Source: Flavobacterium sp. 9AF
Lineage (GTDB): Bacteria > Bacteroidota > Bacteroidia > Flavobacteriales > Flavobacteriaceae
Length of the DNA stretch: 64,000 bases
Assembly: GCF_902506265.1 (NCBI RefSeq)
Contig: NZ_LR733556.1
Location: 919,103 to 983,102, forward strand
Reading direction: 5' to 3'
Of this stretch, positions 25,893 to 35,754 are shown one piece after another. Every line of letters begins with the position of its first letter. Positions within the stretch are counted from its first letter, which is position 1. The translations under genes were made by a program, and so were the position numbers. Under the pieces are notes generated by a model. That model saw nothing but the letters and a program-made list of their open reading frames with translations. It did no database searches and was not told the origin of the DNA.

Positions 25893-26727
25893 GTCGAATA
25901 TAAACATTCAAATCTTGCAACAATTCATAAGCTAATTGTACTTGATATTCTTTCTTACGGTATTTTGTAACAGGCTGTATTCCTGAAATCACATTGGTAA
26001 TGAATAACTCATCTGCTTTTTGTAAATCAAAAGGCGAAATAGATTGTTCAATTACGTTATATTGTTGTTTCTTCTTGATAAAATTTAAAATTTGTTTACG
26101 CATAATTCCGTTTAAACAACCATCAGTTATTGGAGGAGTAATCAATGTATTTCCGTTTCGCATAAACAAGTTCCCTTGTAAAGCTTCAATTACATTTTTT
26201 TCATCATTCAATAAAAGGCAATTATCATAACCGTTTTCTGCAGCAAAAACACTCCCAACAACTTGTACCATCTTATTATTCGACTTCAGTGAAGAAAAAA
26301 GTTGTTTAGTTATATAAGCATCTTTATACAATTCAACTTCATAATTTGCAGAATGAATAATATACATATCGTTTTCAATAGGAAAGCAAGTTATTACATA
26401 AGCAATATCATTCGTTTTAGGTAAATACAACCCTAGATCTTTTCTAAAGACTGATAGTCGCACTCTATAAGATAAAGCGTTTATTTCTTGTGCATTTACT
26501 AGAGATAGGATTTGTTCTTCCATAAACTCCATTGTAAACTCCATTGGGATTTCCATTCTAAAAATACGCATAGAAGCCATCAATCTAAAATAATGATCTT
26601 CTAAAAACAATACCTTTTTATCAAATATCCTCATCGTTTCAAAAACACAATCCCCAAATAAAAAGCCTCTATTTTGCTCAATAACTACACTACTACTCTG
26701 TTGGATAGTTCCATTATAATTTACCAT
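25885..26727 (-). CDS. Class IV aminotransferase (aminodeoxychorismate-lyase-like)
   Basis: A 280-residue PLP enzyme of fold type IV. RGFLFGDCVFETMR (residues 20-33) is the typical first motif, and a lysine at about residue 148 in SSLKSNNKM is the expected PLP Schiff-base residue. IEALQGNLF corresponds to the usual SNLF motif. It may be the aminodeoxychorismate lyase of folate synthesis (PabC), a branched-chain or D-amino-acid transaminase; motifs visible here do not separate these. The terminator at 26731-26758 divides it from the START-like gene. Confidence 0.85.
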   Translation of the reverse strand: MVNYNGTIQQSSSVVIEQNRGFLFGDCVFETMRIFDKKVLFLEDHYFRLMASMRIFRMEIPMEFTMEFMEEQILSLVNAQEINALSYRVRLSVFRKDLGLYLPKTNDIAYVITCFPIENDMYIIHSANYEVELYKDAYITKQLFSSLKSNNKMVQVVGSVFAAENGYDNCLLLNDEKNVIEALQGNLFMRNGNTLITPPITDGCLNGIMRKQILNFIKKKQQYNVIEQSISPFDLQKADELFITNVISGIQPVTKYRKKEYQVQLAYELLQDLNVYIRLN

Positions 26728-26730
26728 AAA

Positions 26731-26758
26731 TAAAAAAGTCCCGATTTAATCGGGACAA
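26731..26758 (-). terminator. Terminator of the START-like gene
   Basis: GTCCCGAT (26738-26745) pairs with ATCGGGAC (26749-26756) around three bases; a T run follows on the minus strand. Confidence 0.8.
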
Positions 26759-26780
26759 ATATACTTTATAAAATCGAGTT

Positions 26781-27173
26781 TTATACAGAACCTAACACAT
26801 GTTTTAAATCGGAAACTTGATTTTCCCACAGCAATTTAGATTCTTGCAACTCATCTTCTTCTGAAAAATCGACAACTACTAAAGACACATCCTTTGTTAT
26901 TTCATCCTCCATAATTTTCATTTCAAAAAAATAATCTGTATCACTCCCTTCTTCGTCTAACCAACGAAATTTTACTCTTTCACCTGTACGCTTGGCAATT
27001 AATTTAGCTTTCTCTTCAGAATCGTCCCAAATAAACGTAAAAAGTTCTCCTCTTGAATTTACGTTATCTGCAAACCATTCAGATAACCCAGAAGGAGTGG
27101 ATATATATTGATATAATAGTGAAGGCGAGGCATGAATGGGGAATTCTAATTCGTATTTTAATTTAACTTCCAT
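26781..27173 (-). CDS. START-like domain protein
   Basis: A 130-residue cytosolic protein with the helix-grip shape of START/AHA1-like domains (FPIHASPSLLYQYISTPSGLSEWFADNV, then FTFIWDDSEEKAKLI). I start it at the ATG at 27173; extending the frame upstream adds a membrane-like run that crosses likely promoter DNA. These folds bind hydrophobic ligands or act as cochaperones, but nothing here identifies the ligand. It is conserved in Flavobacteria beside the class IV aminotransferase gene. It is followed by its own terminator. Confidence 0.8.
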   Translation of the reverse strand: MEVKLKYELEFPIHASPSLLYQYISTPSGLSEWFADNVNSRGELFTFIWDDSEEKAKLIAKRTGERVKFRWLDEEGSDTDYFFEMKIMEDEITKDVSLVVVDFSEEDELQESKLLWENQVSDLKHVLGSV

Positions 27174-27270
27174 TTTTAAAAATTTATTTTGGAAATATAT
27201 AGAGAATAATCTTAAAAACCAAAAAGAAAAAAACAGATTTTTTTTAAAAAAATATTTTATCAAAAAATGT

Positions 27271-27300
27271 TTGGAGTAAAAAGAAATAATTATATATTTG
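27271..27300 (+). promoter_or_regulatory. Promoter of tRNA-Met
   Basis: TTG (27271-27273), 19 bp, TATATTTG (27293-27300), the full Bacteroidota consensus, 35 bases before the tRNA. Confidence 0.7.
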
Positions 27301-27334
27301 CACCCGCATTGAGAGATGCACAACCAACAAATAT

Positions 27335-27408
27335 GGCGAGGTAGCTCAGTTGGTTAGAGCGCAGGATTCATAACCCTGAGGTCACGGGTTCAAATCCCGT
27401 CTTCGCTA
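27335..27408 (+). tRNA. tRNA-Met (CAT anticodon)
   Basis: A 74-nt cloverleaf is visible. The acceptor GGCGAGG pairs with CTTCGCT, the D arm contains GCTCAGTTGGTTAGAGC, the anticodon loop is TTCATAA with CAT, and the T arm contains GGGTTCAAATCCC. No CCA is encoded. With a CAT anticodon it could be elongator Met or lysidine-modified Ile; the G-U first pair and sequence favour elongator Met over initiator. Confidence 0.9.
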
Positions 27409-27442
27409 CGAAAGTTAAAAACTTAAAAACATTAGATTTTAT

Positions 27443-27475
27443 GCGGTTTTGAAGAAATTTAAGACCGCTTTTTTT
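27443..27475 (+). terminator. Terminator of tRNA-Met
   Basis: GCGGTTTT (27443-27450) pairs with AAGACCGC (27461-27468) with one G-U pair around a ten-base loop, then seven T residues. Confidence 0.75.
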
Positions 27476-27502
27476 ATGTCTTTAACTAAACTAATTTTAA
27501 CA

Positions 27503-27538
27503 AACGCATACGGAAACGCATACGAAAACGCATACGGT
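27503..27538. repeat. Three tandem AACGCATACG repeats downstream of tRNA-Met
   Basis: Three copies of the decamer AACGCATACG, at about 12-base spacing, lie 95-130 bases past the tRNA. Spaced short repeats beside a tRNA 3' end resemble integrase arm sites or a scar of an integrative element. No integrase gene is present in the window. Confidence 0.5.
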
Positions 27539-27707
27539 TTGAAACCATTTAGTAAACCAAAAATATACGATTAAGATTAGTTATAAACAAATAAACATTC
27601 CTGTAACTACTTCCTATTTTCTTTGAAATGACATTATTTTAATAAAGTGGAAATAGATCTATTTTGAGGAATTTAAGTTTATAAATAAATTTACATTTAA
27701 AAACCTC

Positions 27708-28127
27708 ATGAGGCATTATATTGGAAAAAAAATAGTAGCAGCTTTGATAGATTATTCTATTATTGTAATAATTGATTTCTATTTAATATTTGCATTAGGT
27801 GAACCTGTAGCTGGAGAGCCTGAAAGTTATGAATTAAATGATTTTCCCGCATTAATAACGATTCTTCCGTGGTTTATTTTTACTATTTGTTTCGAATACT
27901 TTTTAGGATCAACCCTCGGAAATGGAATTATGGGTTTGAAGCCAGTTGCACAAGATAATCAAACTATTAAAATTACATTTATTCAATCTTTACAGCGACA
28001 TCTGTTAGACCCAATTGACATGTCCTTTTTGGGGCTTGTTGGGTATTTGGTAATGAAAAGCAATTCAAAAGGACAAAGACTGGGTGACATTTGGGCAAAA
28101 ACTATAGTTATAAAATACAGAAATTGA
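27708..28127 (+). CDS. RDD family membrane protein
   Basis: A 139-residue membrane protein of the RDD family: helix one starts at about residue 6 (KKIVAALIDYSIIVIID, with the Asp expected in the family), helix two is near 48-65, and helix three near 110-120. The motif GNGIMGLKPVAQDN and the final GQRLGDIWAKTIVI fit RDD proteins. They are of uncertain transport or regulatory role. It stands alone in the interval between tRNA-Met and the pseudogene. The D in ALIDY and the SNSKGQRLGD loop support the call. Confidence 0.85.
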   Translation: MRHYIGKKIVAALIDYSIIVIIDFYLIFALGEPVAGEPESYELNDFPALITILPWFIFTICFEYFLGSTLGNGIMGLKPVAQDNQTIKITFIQSLQRHLLDPIDMSFLGLVGYLVMKSNSKGQRLGDIWAKTIVIKYRN

Positions 28128-28197
28128 TTTTTTCAGTATAAATTAAGCTTACAATAATTATAAAATAATTAAAAATAAAATCATCTTACAAAAGGAA

Positions 28198-28284
28198 TTG
28201 AAAACAGTATTTTTTTTATTCTCTAATTTTAGTCTATTTTTACTACTCGTATCGTCTAACTTTAAACAAGAAATGAAAAAATAG
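28198..28284 (+). CDS. Possible 28-residue leader peptide or gene remnant
   Basis: A TTG-started frame just behind AAAAGGA codes for a signal-peptide-like stretch (MKTVFFLFSNFSLFLLLVSS) and stops inside the first codons of the TonB receptor pseudogene. It may be a leader peptide, or the front end of a gene that lost its 3' part to a deletion. It is too short to be confident. Confidence 0.25.
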   Translation: MKTVFFLFSNFSLFLLLVSSNFKQEMKK

Positions 28285-30570
28285 TTTTCTTGATATTTTT
28301 CTTAACTATATCAACCTTTTTCCACGCACAAAATCGTATTTCTGGAACCATTTCAGAAGAAAATTCAAATCTTCCTTTATCAGGCGCTTATATTTATATT
28401 ACCGAATGGAACAAAGGGGTTGTTTCAGATGAAAACGGAAACTATTCCATAACTTTAACTACAAAAGGTAGACTGACGCTTCAATATTCCTATTTGAGTT
28501 ACGAACCTGTTGTCAAAGAAGTAATCCTTTCGGATTCCAATACAGAACAAACCCTTAATGTACAATTAAAAAAACAAATCATTCAAATGGATGAAGTGGT
28601 GTTATCAAATTCTTATATCAACACACAAAGCACCAATACTTATGAAGTTGATGTAGTGGATATTGATAATATATCCAAAGTGGGTGGTTTTAGTGTAATG
28701 GACATTATTAATAAAATACCGGGTGTAGATGCAGTAACTTCTGGAACTATGGTAAGCCGACCTTCTATTCGCGGACTTTCAAGTAATCGGGTTTTAACCG
28801 TTATTGATGGTGTTCGCTTTGAAACTCAACAATGGGATGACGAACACGGAATTGGGGTGAATGAAAATGGTTTTGAAAAAATTGAAGTCATCAAAGGACC
28901 TGAAAGTTTATTATATGGACCTGAAGCAATGGGTGGTGTTATAAATTTTGTAAAAACCAAACCCGCTCCTATTGGAATCACACAAGGTTCTGCTTTTGCA
29001 GCTATGTCTACTAACAATTTAGGTTGGAGAGCCAATGCTAAAGTAGACGGTGCTAAAGAAAATTTGAATTGGGGTGTGAGCGCTTTAGGGAAACTTTTCT
29101 CTGATTACTTTATCGACAATCAATCTTTCCGAATTCCAAATACCCGTTTGTTAGAATATGGAGCCAAAGGATATCTAGGTACTAATAGAAAATGGGATCC
29201 ACTAATTTAGAATATACTTTTAATCAAGCTTTCTTTGGAATTTTAGACGGTAAAGACATTACTTTTGGACCCAATGGTGAAATTATTAACAGTGATATTG
29301 AAAAAGAAAAATATCCTTTTGAAATTGAAGCGCCTTTTCATACAGTCTTAGACAACCGCCTTACATCTCACTCTACTTTTTTAACTGGAAAATCAAAAGT
29401 CGATTTAGTTGTCGGTTATCAAAACAACCACCGTACTGAAAATGAAGAATTAACAGGTGTAAAAAAAGGCTATAAGTATGTCGATATGACCTTGCAAAGT
29501 CTTACCTATAACTTAAAATGGTACGCTCCTACTTGGAATCGATTCAGTACGATTGTTGGTTCTCAAGGAATGTACCAAAACAATACCAATAATTCGGGAG
29601 CACAAACCGTTTTAATTCCAGATGCAAGGATTAAAGATTTTGGTTTGTTTGCAGTAAACAAATACCAATACCAAGCTTTTAATTTTAGTTTGGGTGCGCG
29701 TTTCGATTCTAGAAATTTAGATACAGATGAAACGAACGGCTTAAATTATACCATTCCCGAAATTTCTAAATCTTATAATAATGTTAGTGGATCTGCAGGT
29801 ATTGCTTATACTATTGCTAAAAAACTAACCTTACGTTCAAGTTTTGCAACAGGCTATCGTTCGCCTAATCTAAACGAATTAACATCAAATGGTTTCAAAT
29901 TAGAATCTCAACGTTTCGAAGTGGGTAATGCTAATTTTAAAAAAGAACACAACCAACAATTTGATTTGAATGCGGTTTATGCCAATGAATCGATAAGCAT
30001 TGAAGGAGCCTTCTTCGTGAATACCATTCAAAATTATATCTATATTGAACCAACAAGCACTACAGTTCCAAGTAATTTAGACCCAACAAATAGTGTCCCT
30101 TTATATGAGTTCAAGCAGAATAAAGCTCAAATTACTGGAGGAGAAGCTACGCTTTCTATTCACCCAGAAGGCTTAAAATGGTTCCGTTTAGACAATAGTT
30201 TTGCAACCTTAAATGGCATACGAACAGATGATGATTCGTATTTACCCATGATGAACCCAACGAAGTTAACCAATACCTTATTCATTACACTGAATGATTT
30301 TGGTAAATTTAGTAGTTCGGTTATCAACTTAACAGTTGCTTCTACTTTCGACCAAAATCAAGTAGCCAAAAATGAATTAAAAACGCCAGGTTATTCCATC
30401 TTCAATTTAGGAATTAGCACTAGTTATAAAAAACAGCTTTCACCTTAACTGCAAACAATATTTTTGATCGCAATTACATCAATCATATGTCTCGCTTTAG
30501 ACCTTATAAAATTGCGGAACCTGGCTTAAATATTGCATTAAGCGTTAAAATACCCTTGGATTTAAATTAA
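28273..30570 (+). pseudogene. TonB-dependent receptor, broken by three single-base frameshifts
   Basis: The coding remnant reads as one receptor of about 765 residues if three bases are restored. ATG 28273 is followed by AAAAAA and a stop; one extra A gives a fine signal peptide MKKIVFLIFFLTIS. A second slip near 29200 (GATCC for GATTCC) ends the first long frame at 29210. A third near 30440 (CTTTCA for CTTTTCA) ends the second, and the terminal ANNIFDRNYINHMSR barrel strand then reads on to the stop at 30570. The domain order is CarboxypepD-like, plug with GPESLLYGPEAMGGVINF (about residue 210), and barrel. All slips are net -1 and two lie in homopolymers. Neighbouring genes are intact, so decay is more likely than random read error. 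Confidence 0.85.
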
Positions 30571-30591
30571 TTTTAGAAATATAAAAGAAAT

Positions 30592-30625
30592 AAAAAAAGC
30601 CTTTCTGAATCAGAAAGGCTTTTTT
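30592..30625. terminator. Bidirectional terminator between the pseudogene and tRNA-Pro
   Basis: GCCTTTCTGA (30599-30608) pairs with TCAGAAAGGC (30610-30619), with A runs left and T runs right. It can end both the plus-strand pseudogene and the minus-strand tRNA transcripts. Confidence 0.85.
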
Positions 30626-30626
30626 G

Positions 30627-30701
30627 TCGGGGTGGCAGGATTCGAACCTGCGACCTCCTGCTCCCAAAGCAGGCGCGATAACCGGGCTACGCTACACCCC
30701 G
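30627..30701 (-). tRNA. tRNA-Pro (TGG anticodon)
   Basis: A 75-nt cloverleaf on the minus strand: the acceptor CGGGGTG pairs with CACCCCG, the anticodon loop is TTTGGGA with TGG, and the T arm includes GGTTCGAATCC. No CCA is encoded. A terminator follows. Confidence 0.92.
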
Positions 30702-30930
30702 CGAACGAGGATGCAAATATAAAACTAAATTTAAGACCTGCAAATAAAAAAATATTTTTTTTCGCATTTAAAATTTCCATCAAAAAATAGTTCAATTCTC
30801 AGTTTTCTAACAAAAAACAGTATATTTTAATGCATTCTTTTGACTTTATAGATTTTCTAATGTATAATTGATAGGAAAGACATAAAATTAAAATCAAATA
30901 CTTAAATTTGCCCAATAAAATAAATCAAAA

Positions 30931-31539
30931 ATGTTAATAATAGGAATAGCTGGTGGAACAGGAAGCGGAAAAACCACTGTAGTTCACCAAATTATGAATG
31001 AATTACCGGCAACTGAAGTTGGAATTATCTCACAAGATTCATACTATAAAGAAACACATCACCTTAGTTATGATGAACGTACTAAAATAAATTTTGACCA
31101 TCCAAGAGCCATCGATTTTGATTTATTAGTGACGCATTTAAAAGATTTAAAAGCAGGTAAAACCATAGAACAACCTGTTTATTCCTTTGTAACGCATGAC
31201 AGAACAGACGATTCTATCATTACACATCCTCGTAAAGTGATGATTGTAGAAGGAATTCTAATTTTAACCAATCCAGAGCTACGCGAAATGTTTGACATTA
31301 AAGTCTTTGTTCATGCCGATTCAGACGAACGCTTAATCCGACGTCTAAAAAGAGACATTGCAGAAAGAGGAAGAGATATGGAAGAAGTTTTAAACCGTTA
31401 CCAAAATACTTTAAAACCGATGCATCAACAATTCATTGAGCCTACTAAAGCGTATGCCGATATTATTATTCCAAATGACAAATACAACACCGTAGCTATC
31501 GACGTAGTGAGAGCAGTAATCAAACAACGCATCCGTTAA
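30931..31539 (+). CDS. udk: Uridine kinase
   Basis: A 202-residue P-loop kinase that phosphorylates uridine and cytidine in pyrimidine salvage. The Walker A motif GGTGSGKTT is at about residues 8-16, with the substrate loops SQDSYYKE and NFDHPRAIDF and the lid RRLKRDIAERGR. Length and motifs are those of Udk. A TAAATTTG -7 box lies at 30903-30910. The FtsB/DivIC-like gene begins one base after the stop, so the two are cotranscribed. Confidence 0.96.
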   Translation: MLIIGIAGGTGSGKTTVVHQIMNELPATEVGIISQDSYYKETHHLSYDERTKINFDHPRAIDFDLLVTHLKDLKAGKTIEQPVYSFVTHDRTDDSIITHPRKVMIVEGILILTNPELREMFDIKVFVHADSDERLIRRLKRDIAERGRDMEEVLNRYQNTLKPMHQQFIEPTKAYADIIIPNDKYNTVAIDVVRAVIKQRIR

Positions 31540-31540
31540 T

Positions 31541-31882
31541 TTGAAAAAAATTAAAAGCATATTATCCCAATTCCCTTTTCTAAATTTTTTAGTAAACAGA
31601 TACCTATTGGTAACCATAGGATTTTTGGTTTGGATGCTTTTTCTAGACAATTACTCATATTTGGAACATCGCGTTTTAAATAAAGAAATAGACGAATTGC
31701 AAGACAATATCGATTATTACGAAACCGAAATTAAAAAAGACAGTATTCGCATCAAAAAATTGAAAAATCCCGATCAAATTGAAAAATATGCTCGAGAAAA
31801 ATATTTTATGAAACGCGAAAACGAAGATATTTACATCATAGAATTCGAAGGAGAAGAAAAACAAGAACAAAACGATTTTTAA
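31541..31882 (+). CDS. FtsB/DivIC-like septum formation protein
   Basis: A 113-residue bitopic membrane protein of the FtsB/DivIC family. One membrane helix (about 19-38, RYLLVTIGFLVWMLFLDNYS) is followed by a coiled coil (about 45-80) and the conserved tail IEKYAREKYFMKRENEDIYII. The start is TTG at 31541; no ATG precedes the membrane helix. It should act with FtsL and FtsQ partners at the division site. It follows udk by one base, so translation may be coupled. Confidence 0.85.
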   Translation: MKKIKSILSQFPFLNFLVNRYLLVTIGFLVWMLFLDNYSYLEHRVLNKEIDELQDNIDYYETEIKKDSIRIKKLKNPDQIEKYAREKYFMKRENEDIYIIEFEGEEKQEQNDF

Positions 31883-31917
31883 TAAGAAGTCAAACACTTG
31901 CGCTTCTTTTAAACCAT

Positions 31918-31980
31918 GTTCCTGCTGTACGCACTACAAGGTAGTTAGCTTCCATCAGGACTAAAACAAACGACAGGAAC
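31918..31980 (+). promoter_or_regulatory. Structured leader of unknown class before the mutase genes
   Basis: The arms GTTCCTG (31918-31924) and CAGGAAC (31974-31980) pair perfectly, and ACTAC (31933-31937) pairs with GTAGT (31941-31945) inside. The mutA ATG follows after 26 bases. It does not match the B12 riboswitch consensus that I would recognise. It may be a regulatory leader or an intergenic repeat. Confidence 0.45.
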
Positions 31981-32006
31981 AATAAAACCCATTAAAAAAA
32001 CAACTA

Positions 32007-33392
32007 ATGGATAGTCAAAAATTATTTCAAGAATTTGAAGCCATTTCATCAAAAGAATGGAAACAAAAAATACAATTTGAACTCAAAGGTGCCGATTATA
32101 ATGAAACTCTCGTTTGGGAAAGTTTAGAAGGTATTAAAGTAAAACCTCTCTACCATGTAGACGAATTTGAATCTAACATAAAAGTTAATACGCAAGTAAC
32201 CCAATTTAAAATTGTACAAAATATTTTTGTTCATGATGTTGCTAAATCCAATAAAAAAGCGCTAGACACTTTACAACGTGGTGCTGAAAGCATTCGTTTT
32301 ACTATTGAAAACGAATCGGTAGTTATAAAGGATTTAATGCAAAATCTTCCTTTAGGTAACACGCACTATTTTTTTTATTTACCTTTTTTATCAATCGATT
32401 TCGTAAATCAAATTAATGATTTTGCAACCAAAAATAAGGCAAATTTCTCCATACAAGTTGACCCCATTGGTCATTTAGTTAAAGAAGGAAATTGGTTCAC
32501 CAATCTAGACACCGACTTTAATACATTAAATCAAATTATTACCCAAACAAACCTGCCATTTTTAAACTTACAAACGCGTATTTATCAAAATGCAGGAGCG
32601 AATATCATTCAGCAATTGGCTTATACTTTAGCGCATGCCAATGAATATTTCAATAGAATTAACTGGTCTGTGGAGTCAAATTCTAAAACAATTATAACCA
32701 TTGAAGTGGCTGTGGGAACACATTACTTTTTTGAAATTGCCAAACTTAGAGCCTTACGCCTTCTATTTGAAACACTAGCAAAAGAATATCATCCCAATAT
32801 CGAATGTCATATATTGGCTACACCAACGAAACGAAACAAAACTTTATACGATTATAATGTAAACATGCTTCGTACTACAACCGAATGCATGAGTGCTATT
32901 TTAGGTGGTGCTGATTCGGTTGCTAATTTGGCTTATGATGCCTTATATCATAAAGACAATGAATTTGGTGACCGTATTTCTCGTAATCAATTATTAGTTT
33001 TAAAGAACGAAAGTTATTTCGATAAAGTCAACAATCCTGCAGATGGTGCTTATTATATAGAAACTATTACAGAGCAATTAGCGGAAAAAGCGCTCCAACT
33101 TTTTAAAGACATTGAAGCGAATGGCGGATTTATTACGCAATTAATTGAAGGCACAATCCAACGAAAAATAAAAGAAAGTGCTACCAAAGAACAAGAACTT
33201 TTCGACACAGGTAAAGAAATTTTATTAGGCACCAATAAATATCCGAATAAAAATGACCGAATGAAAGAGGATTTGGAACTATTCCCTTTTGTAAAAACCC
33301 ATTCGCGCAAAACACTAGTTACACCAATAATCGAAAAAAGACTAGCCGAAAAACTAGAACAAGAACGCTTAGCTCAAGAAGAACAACTATGA
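32007..33392 (+). CDS. mutA: Methylmalonyl-CoA mutase, small subunit
   Basis: A 461-residue protein of the mutase small-subunit family, which lacks the B12-binding domain and supports the catalytic large subunit. It shares the TIM-barrel sequence pattern of MutB ([24 protein letters not shown]) and ends in an unstructured, charged tail ([14 protein letters not shown]). It forms an operon with the large subunit, since the ATG of the latter overlaps this stop by four bases (ATGA). The pair converts (R)-methylmalonyl-CoA and succinyl-CoA. Confidence 0.93.
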   Translation: MDSQKLFQEFEAISSKEWKQKIQFELKGADYNETLVWESLEGIKVKPLYHVDEFESNIKVNTQVTQFKIVQNIFVHDVAKSNKKALDTLQRGAESIRFTIENESVVIKDLMQNLPLGNTHYFFYLPFLSIDFVNQINDFATKNKANFSIQVDPIGHLVKEGNWFTNLDTDFNTLNQIITQTNLPFLNLQTRIYQNAGANIIQQLAYTLAHANEYFNRINWSVESNSKTIITIEVAVGTHYFFEIAKLRALRLLFETLAKEYHPNIECHILATPTKRNKTLYDYNVNMLRTTTECMSAILGGADSVANLAYDALYHKDNEFGDRISRNQLLVLKNESYFDKVNNPADGAYYIETITEQLAEKALQLFKDIEANGGFITQLIEGTIQRKIKESATKEQELFDTGKEILLGTNKYPNKNDRMKEDLELFPFVKTHSRKTLVTPIIEKRLAEKLEQERLAQEEQL

Positions 33393-35521
33393 GAAAAGAC
33401 ATACAAAATTTAAAATTAGAAGTCCGAAATCAGAAATCTAAATCTGTCAGTTCGAGCGGAAAAGAGAATTTCATTACCGCAGAAGGAATTGAGGTTAAAT
33501 CAACCTATACAGAAGAAGATATTGAAAATTTAGAACATATTGGCTTTGCGGCAGGATTTACACCCAATCTTCGAGGTCCATATAGTACTATGTATGTAAG
33601 AAGACCTTGGACCATTCGTCAGTATGCTGGTTTTTCTACCGCAGAAGAAAGTAATGCTTTTTACCGCAGAAATTTAGCAGCGGGGCAAAAAGGACTTTCT
33701 GTTGCCTTTGATTTGGCAACTCATAGAGGTTATGATTCCGATCATGAACGTGTAGTAGGCGATGTTGGGAAAGCAGGTGTTGCCATCGATTCGGTGGAAG
33801 ACATGAAAATTTTGTTTGACCAAATTCCCTTAGGTGAAATGTCGGTTTCTATGACCATGAATGGTGCAGTTTTACCTATCATGGCTTTCTATATAGTAGC
33901 AGCAGAAGAACAAGGTGTGGCACCTGCATTACTTTCAGGAACCATTCAAAATGATATTCTGAAAGAGTTTATGGTAAGAAATACTTACATCTATCCTCCT
34001 ACTCCTTCCATGAAAATTATTGCTGATATTTTCGAATACACCAGTAAAAATATGCCCAAATTCAACTCGATTTCTATCTCAGGTTACCATATGCAAGAAG
34101 CAGGTGCTACAGCAGATATCGAATTGGCTTACACATTGGCAGACGGATTAGAATACATTCGCACCGGGTTAGCTGCTGGAATGGATATTGATACTTTTGC
34201 GCCTCGTTTATCTTTCTTTTGGGCAATTGGAATGAATCATTTTATGGAAATTGCAAAAATGCGTGCGGGCCGAATGTTGTGGTCTAAACTGTTAAAACAA
34301 TTTCATCCTAAAGATGAAAAATCACTAGCCTTACGTACGCACTGTCAAACTTCAGGTTGGAGTTTAACAGAACAAGACCCATTTAACAATGTAGCGCGTA
34401 CTGCTATTGAAGCTGCTGCTGCTGCTTTTGGTGGCACGCAGTCTTTACATACCAATGCTTTGGATGAAGCCATTGCTTTACCTACCGATTTCTCTGCTCG
34501 AATTGCTAGAAATACGCAAATTTTCCTTCAAGAAGAAACTAAAATTTGTAAAACGGTGGATCCTTGGGCAGGAAGTTATTATGTAGAAAGCTTAACGGCT
34601 GAAATTGCTGAAAAAGCTTGGGCATTGATTGAAGAAGTGGAAGCTTTAGGTGGCATGACCAAAGCGATTGAAGCAGGAATTCCGAAATTACGTATTGAAG
34701 AAGCTGCAGCTAGAAAACAAGCCCGTATTGATAGCGGACAAGATATAATTGTAGGAGTTAACAAATACCGTTTGGAAAAAGAAGATCCGTTACATATTTT
34801 AGATGTGGACAACCAAATGGTGCGCAACCAACAATTAGAATTATTAGCTAAAATAAAAGCCACTCGAAATGCACAAAAAGTAGCTGAATCTTTGGCAAAA
34901 TTAACGGAATGTGCTAAAACAGGTAATGGAAATTTATTATCTTTAGCTGTAGAAGCAGCTCGTAATAGAGCCACTCTAGGAGAAATTAGTGATGCACTCG
35001 AAAGTGTATTTGGAAGATATAAAGCACAAATTAGAAGTTTTAGCGGCGTGTATAGTAAAGAGATAAAAAATGACGAAAGCTTTGAAAAAGCGAAACAATT
35101 AGCCGATGCTTTTGCTAAAAAAGACGGGCGTCGTCCTCGTATTATGATTGCCAAAATGGGCCAAGATGGACATGATCGTGGTGCCAAAGTAGTAGCAACA
35201 GGTTATGCAGACGTTGGTTTTGACGTAGACATTGGTCCGTTATTCCAAACACCACAAGAAGCGGCAAAACAAGCTGTTGAAAATGACGTACATATTTTAG
35301 GTGTTTCTTCTTTGGCAGCGGGTCATAAAACCTTAGTTCCTCAAGTAATAGCCGAATTACAAAAATACGGTCGGGAAGATATTATGGTGATTGTAGGTGG
35401 TGTCATTCCAGCGCAAGATTACCAATTCTTATTTGATGCAGGTGCTGTAGCTGTTTTTGGTCCTGGAACTAAAATTAGCGATGCTGCCGTTCGTATTTTA
35501 GAAGTTTTATTGGAGGAGTAA
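33389..35521 (+). CDS. mutB: Methylmalonyl-CoA mutase, large subunit (B12-dependent)
   Basis: A 710-residue catalytic subunit. The N-terminal TIM barrel contains [18 protein letters not shown] and the substrate residues of the LPKDGRH-type family ([14 protein letters not shown] near residue 62). The C-terminal B12-binding domain starts at about 570 and shows the DxHxxG motif in [14 protein letters not shown], whose His ligates cobalt. The N-terminus ([20 protein letters not shown]) is variable and low-complexity; see the findings. The start codon overlaps the mutA stop. It works in propionyl-CoA metabolism. Confidence 0.95.
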   Translation: MRKDIQNLKLEVRNQKSKSVSSSGKENFITAEGIEVKSTYTEEDIENLEHIGFAAGFTPNLRGPYSTMYVRRPWTIRQYAGFSTAEESNAFYRRNLAAGQKGLSVAFDLATHRGYDSDHERVVGDVGKAGVAIDSVEDMKILFDQIPLGEMSVSMTMNGAVLPIMAFYIVAAEEQGVAPALLSGTIQNDILKEFMVRNTYIYPPTPSMKIIADIFEYTSKNMPKFNSISISGYHMQEAGATADIELAYTLADGLEYIRTGLAAGMDIDTFAPRLSFFWAIGMNHFMEIAKMRAGRMLWSKLLKQFHPKDEKSLALRTHCQTSGWSLTEQDPFNNVARTAIEAAAAAFGGTQSLHTNALDEAIALPTDFSARIARNTQIFLQEETKICKTVDPWAGSYYVESLTAEIAEKAWALIEEVEALGGMTKAIEAGIPKLRIEEAAARKQARIDSGQDIIVGVNKYRLEKEDPLHILDVDNQMVRNQQLELLAKIKATRNAQKVAESLAKLTECAKTGNGNLLSLAVEAARNRATLGEISDALESVFGRYKAQIRSFSGVYSKEIKNDESFEKAKQLADAFAKKDGRRPRIMIAKMGQDGHDRGAKVVATGYADVGFDVDIGPLFQTPQEAAKQAVENDVHILGVSSLAAGHKTLVPQVIAELQKYGREDIMVIVGGVIPAQDYQFLFDAGAVAVFGPGTKISDAAVRILEVLLEE

Positions 35522-35559
35522 CTAAAAACAACTCTACAACACCTCAACAATATTAAAAC

Positions 35560-35584
35560 AGCTTAGCTCTAAAAGGCTAAGCCG
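35560..35584 (+). terminator. Possible weak terminator after the large mutase subunit
   Basis: GCTTAGC (35561-35567) pairs with GCTAAGC (35576-35582), but only a short T run follows, so termination here is uncertain. Confidence 0.4.
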
Positions 35585-35754
35585 TTTGCATTTTAAGCTA
35601 TCTAACCGCTGAATTTCCAAATTATATAAACAAAATAAAAGAGTCAGAGAAAAACAAATCTGTATAGTTTTTATAACTTATATTTTATATCATTATAATT
35701 TATATGGCATTATATTTAAAAAATATAAAAAATAGTATTTGAATTTTGGTAATA

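Noticed and set aside
27335..30701. Active genomic island between the two tRNA genes
   Set aside because: No integrase, transposase or conjugation gene is present, only an RDD gene and a pseudogene; I can suggest only a possible scar.
31883..32006. Cobalamin riboswitch before mutA
   Set aside because: The expected B12-box and conserved core were not found; the fold seen is different, so I list it only as a leader of unknown class.
34579..35187. Long open frame antisense to the large mutase subunit
   Set aside because: It lies fully inside a well-conserved gene and its protein is low-complexity (Ser, Leu, Ala rich), so it is a by-product of codon bias.
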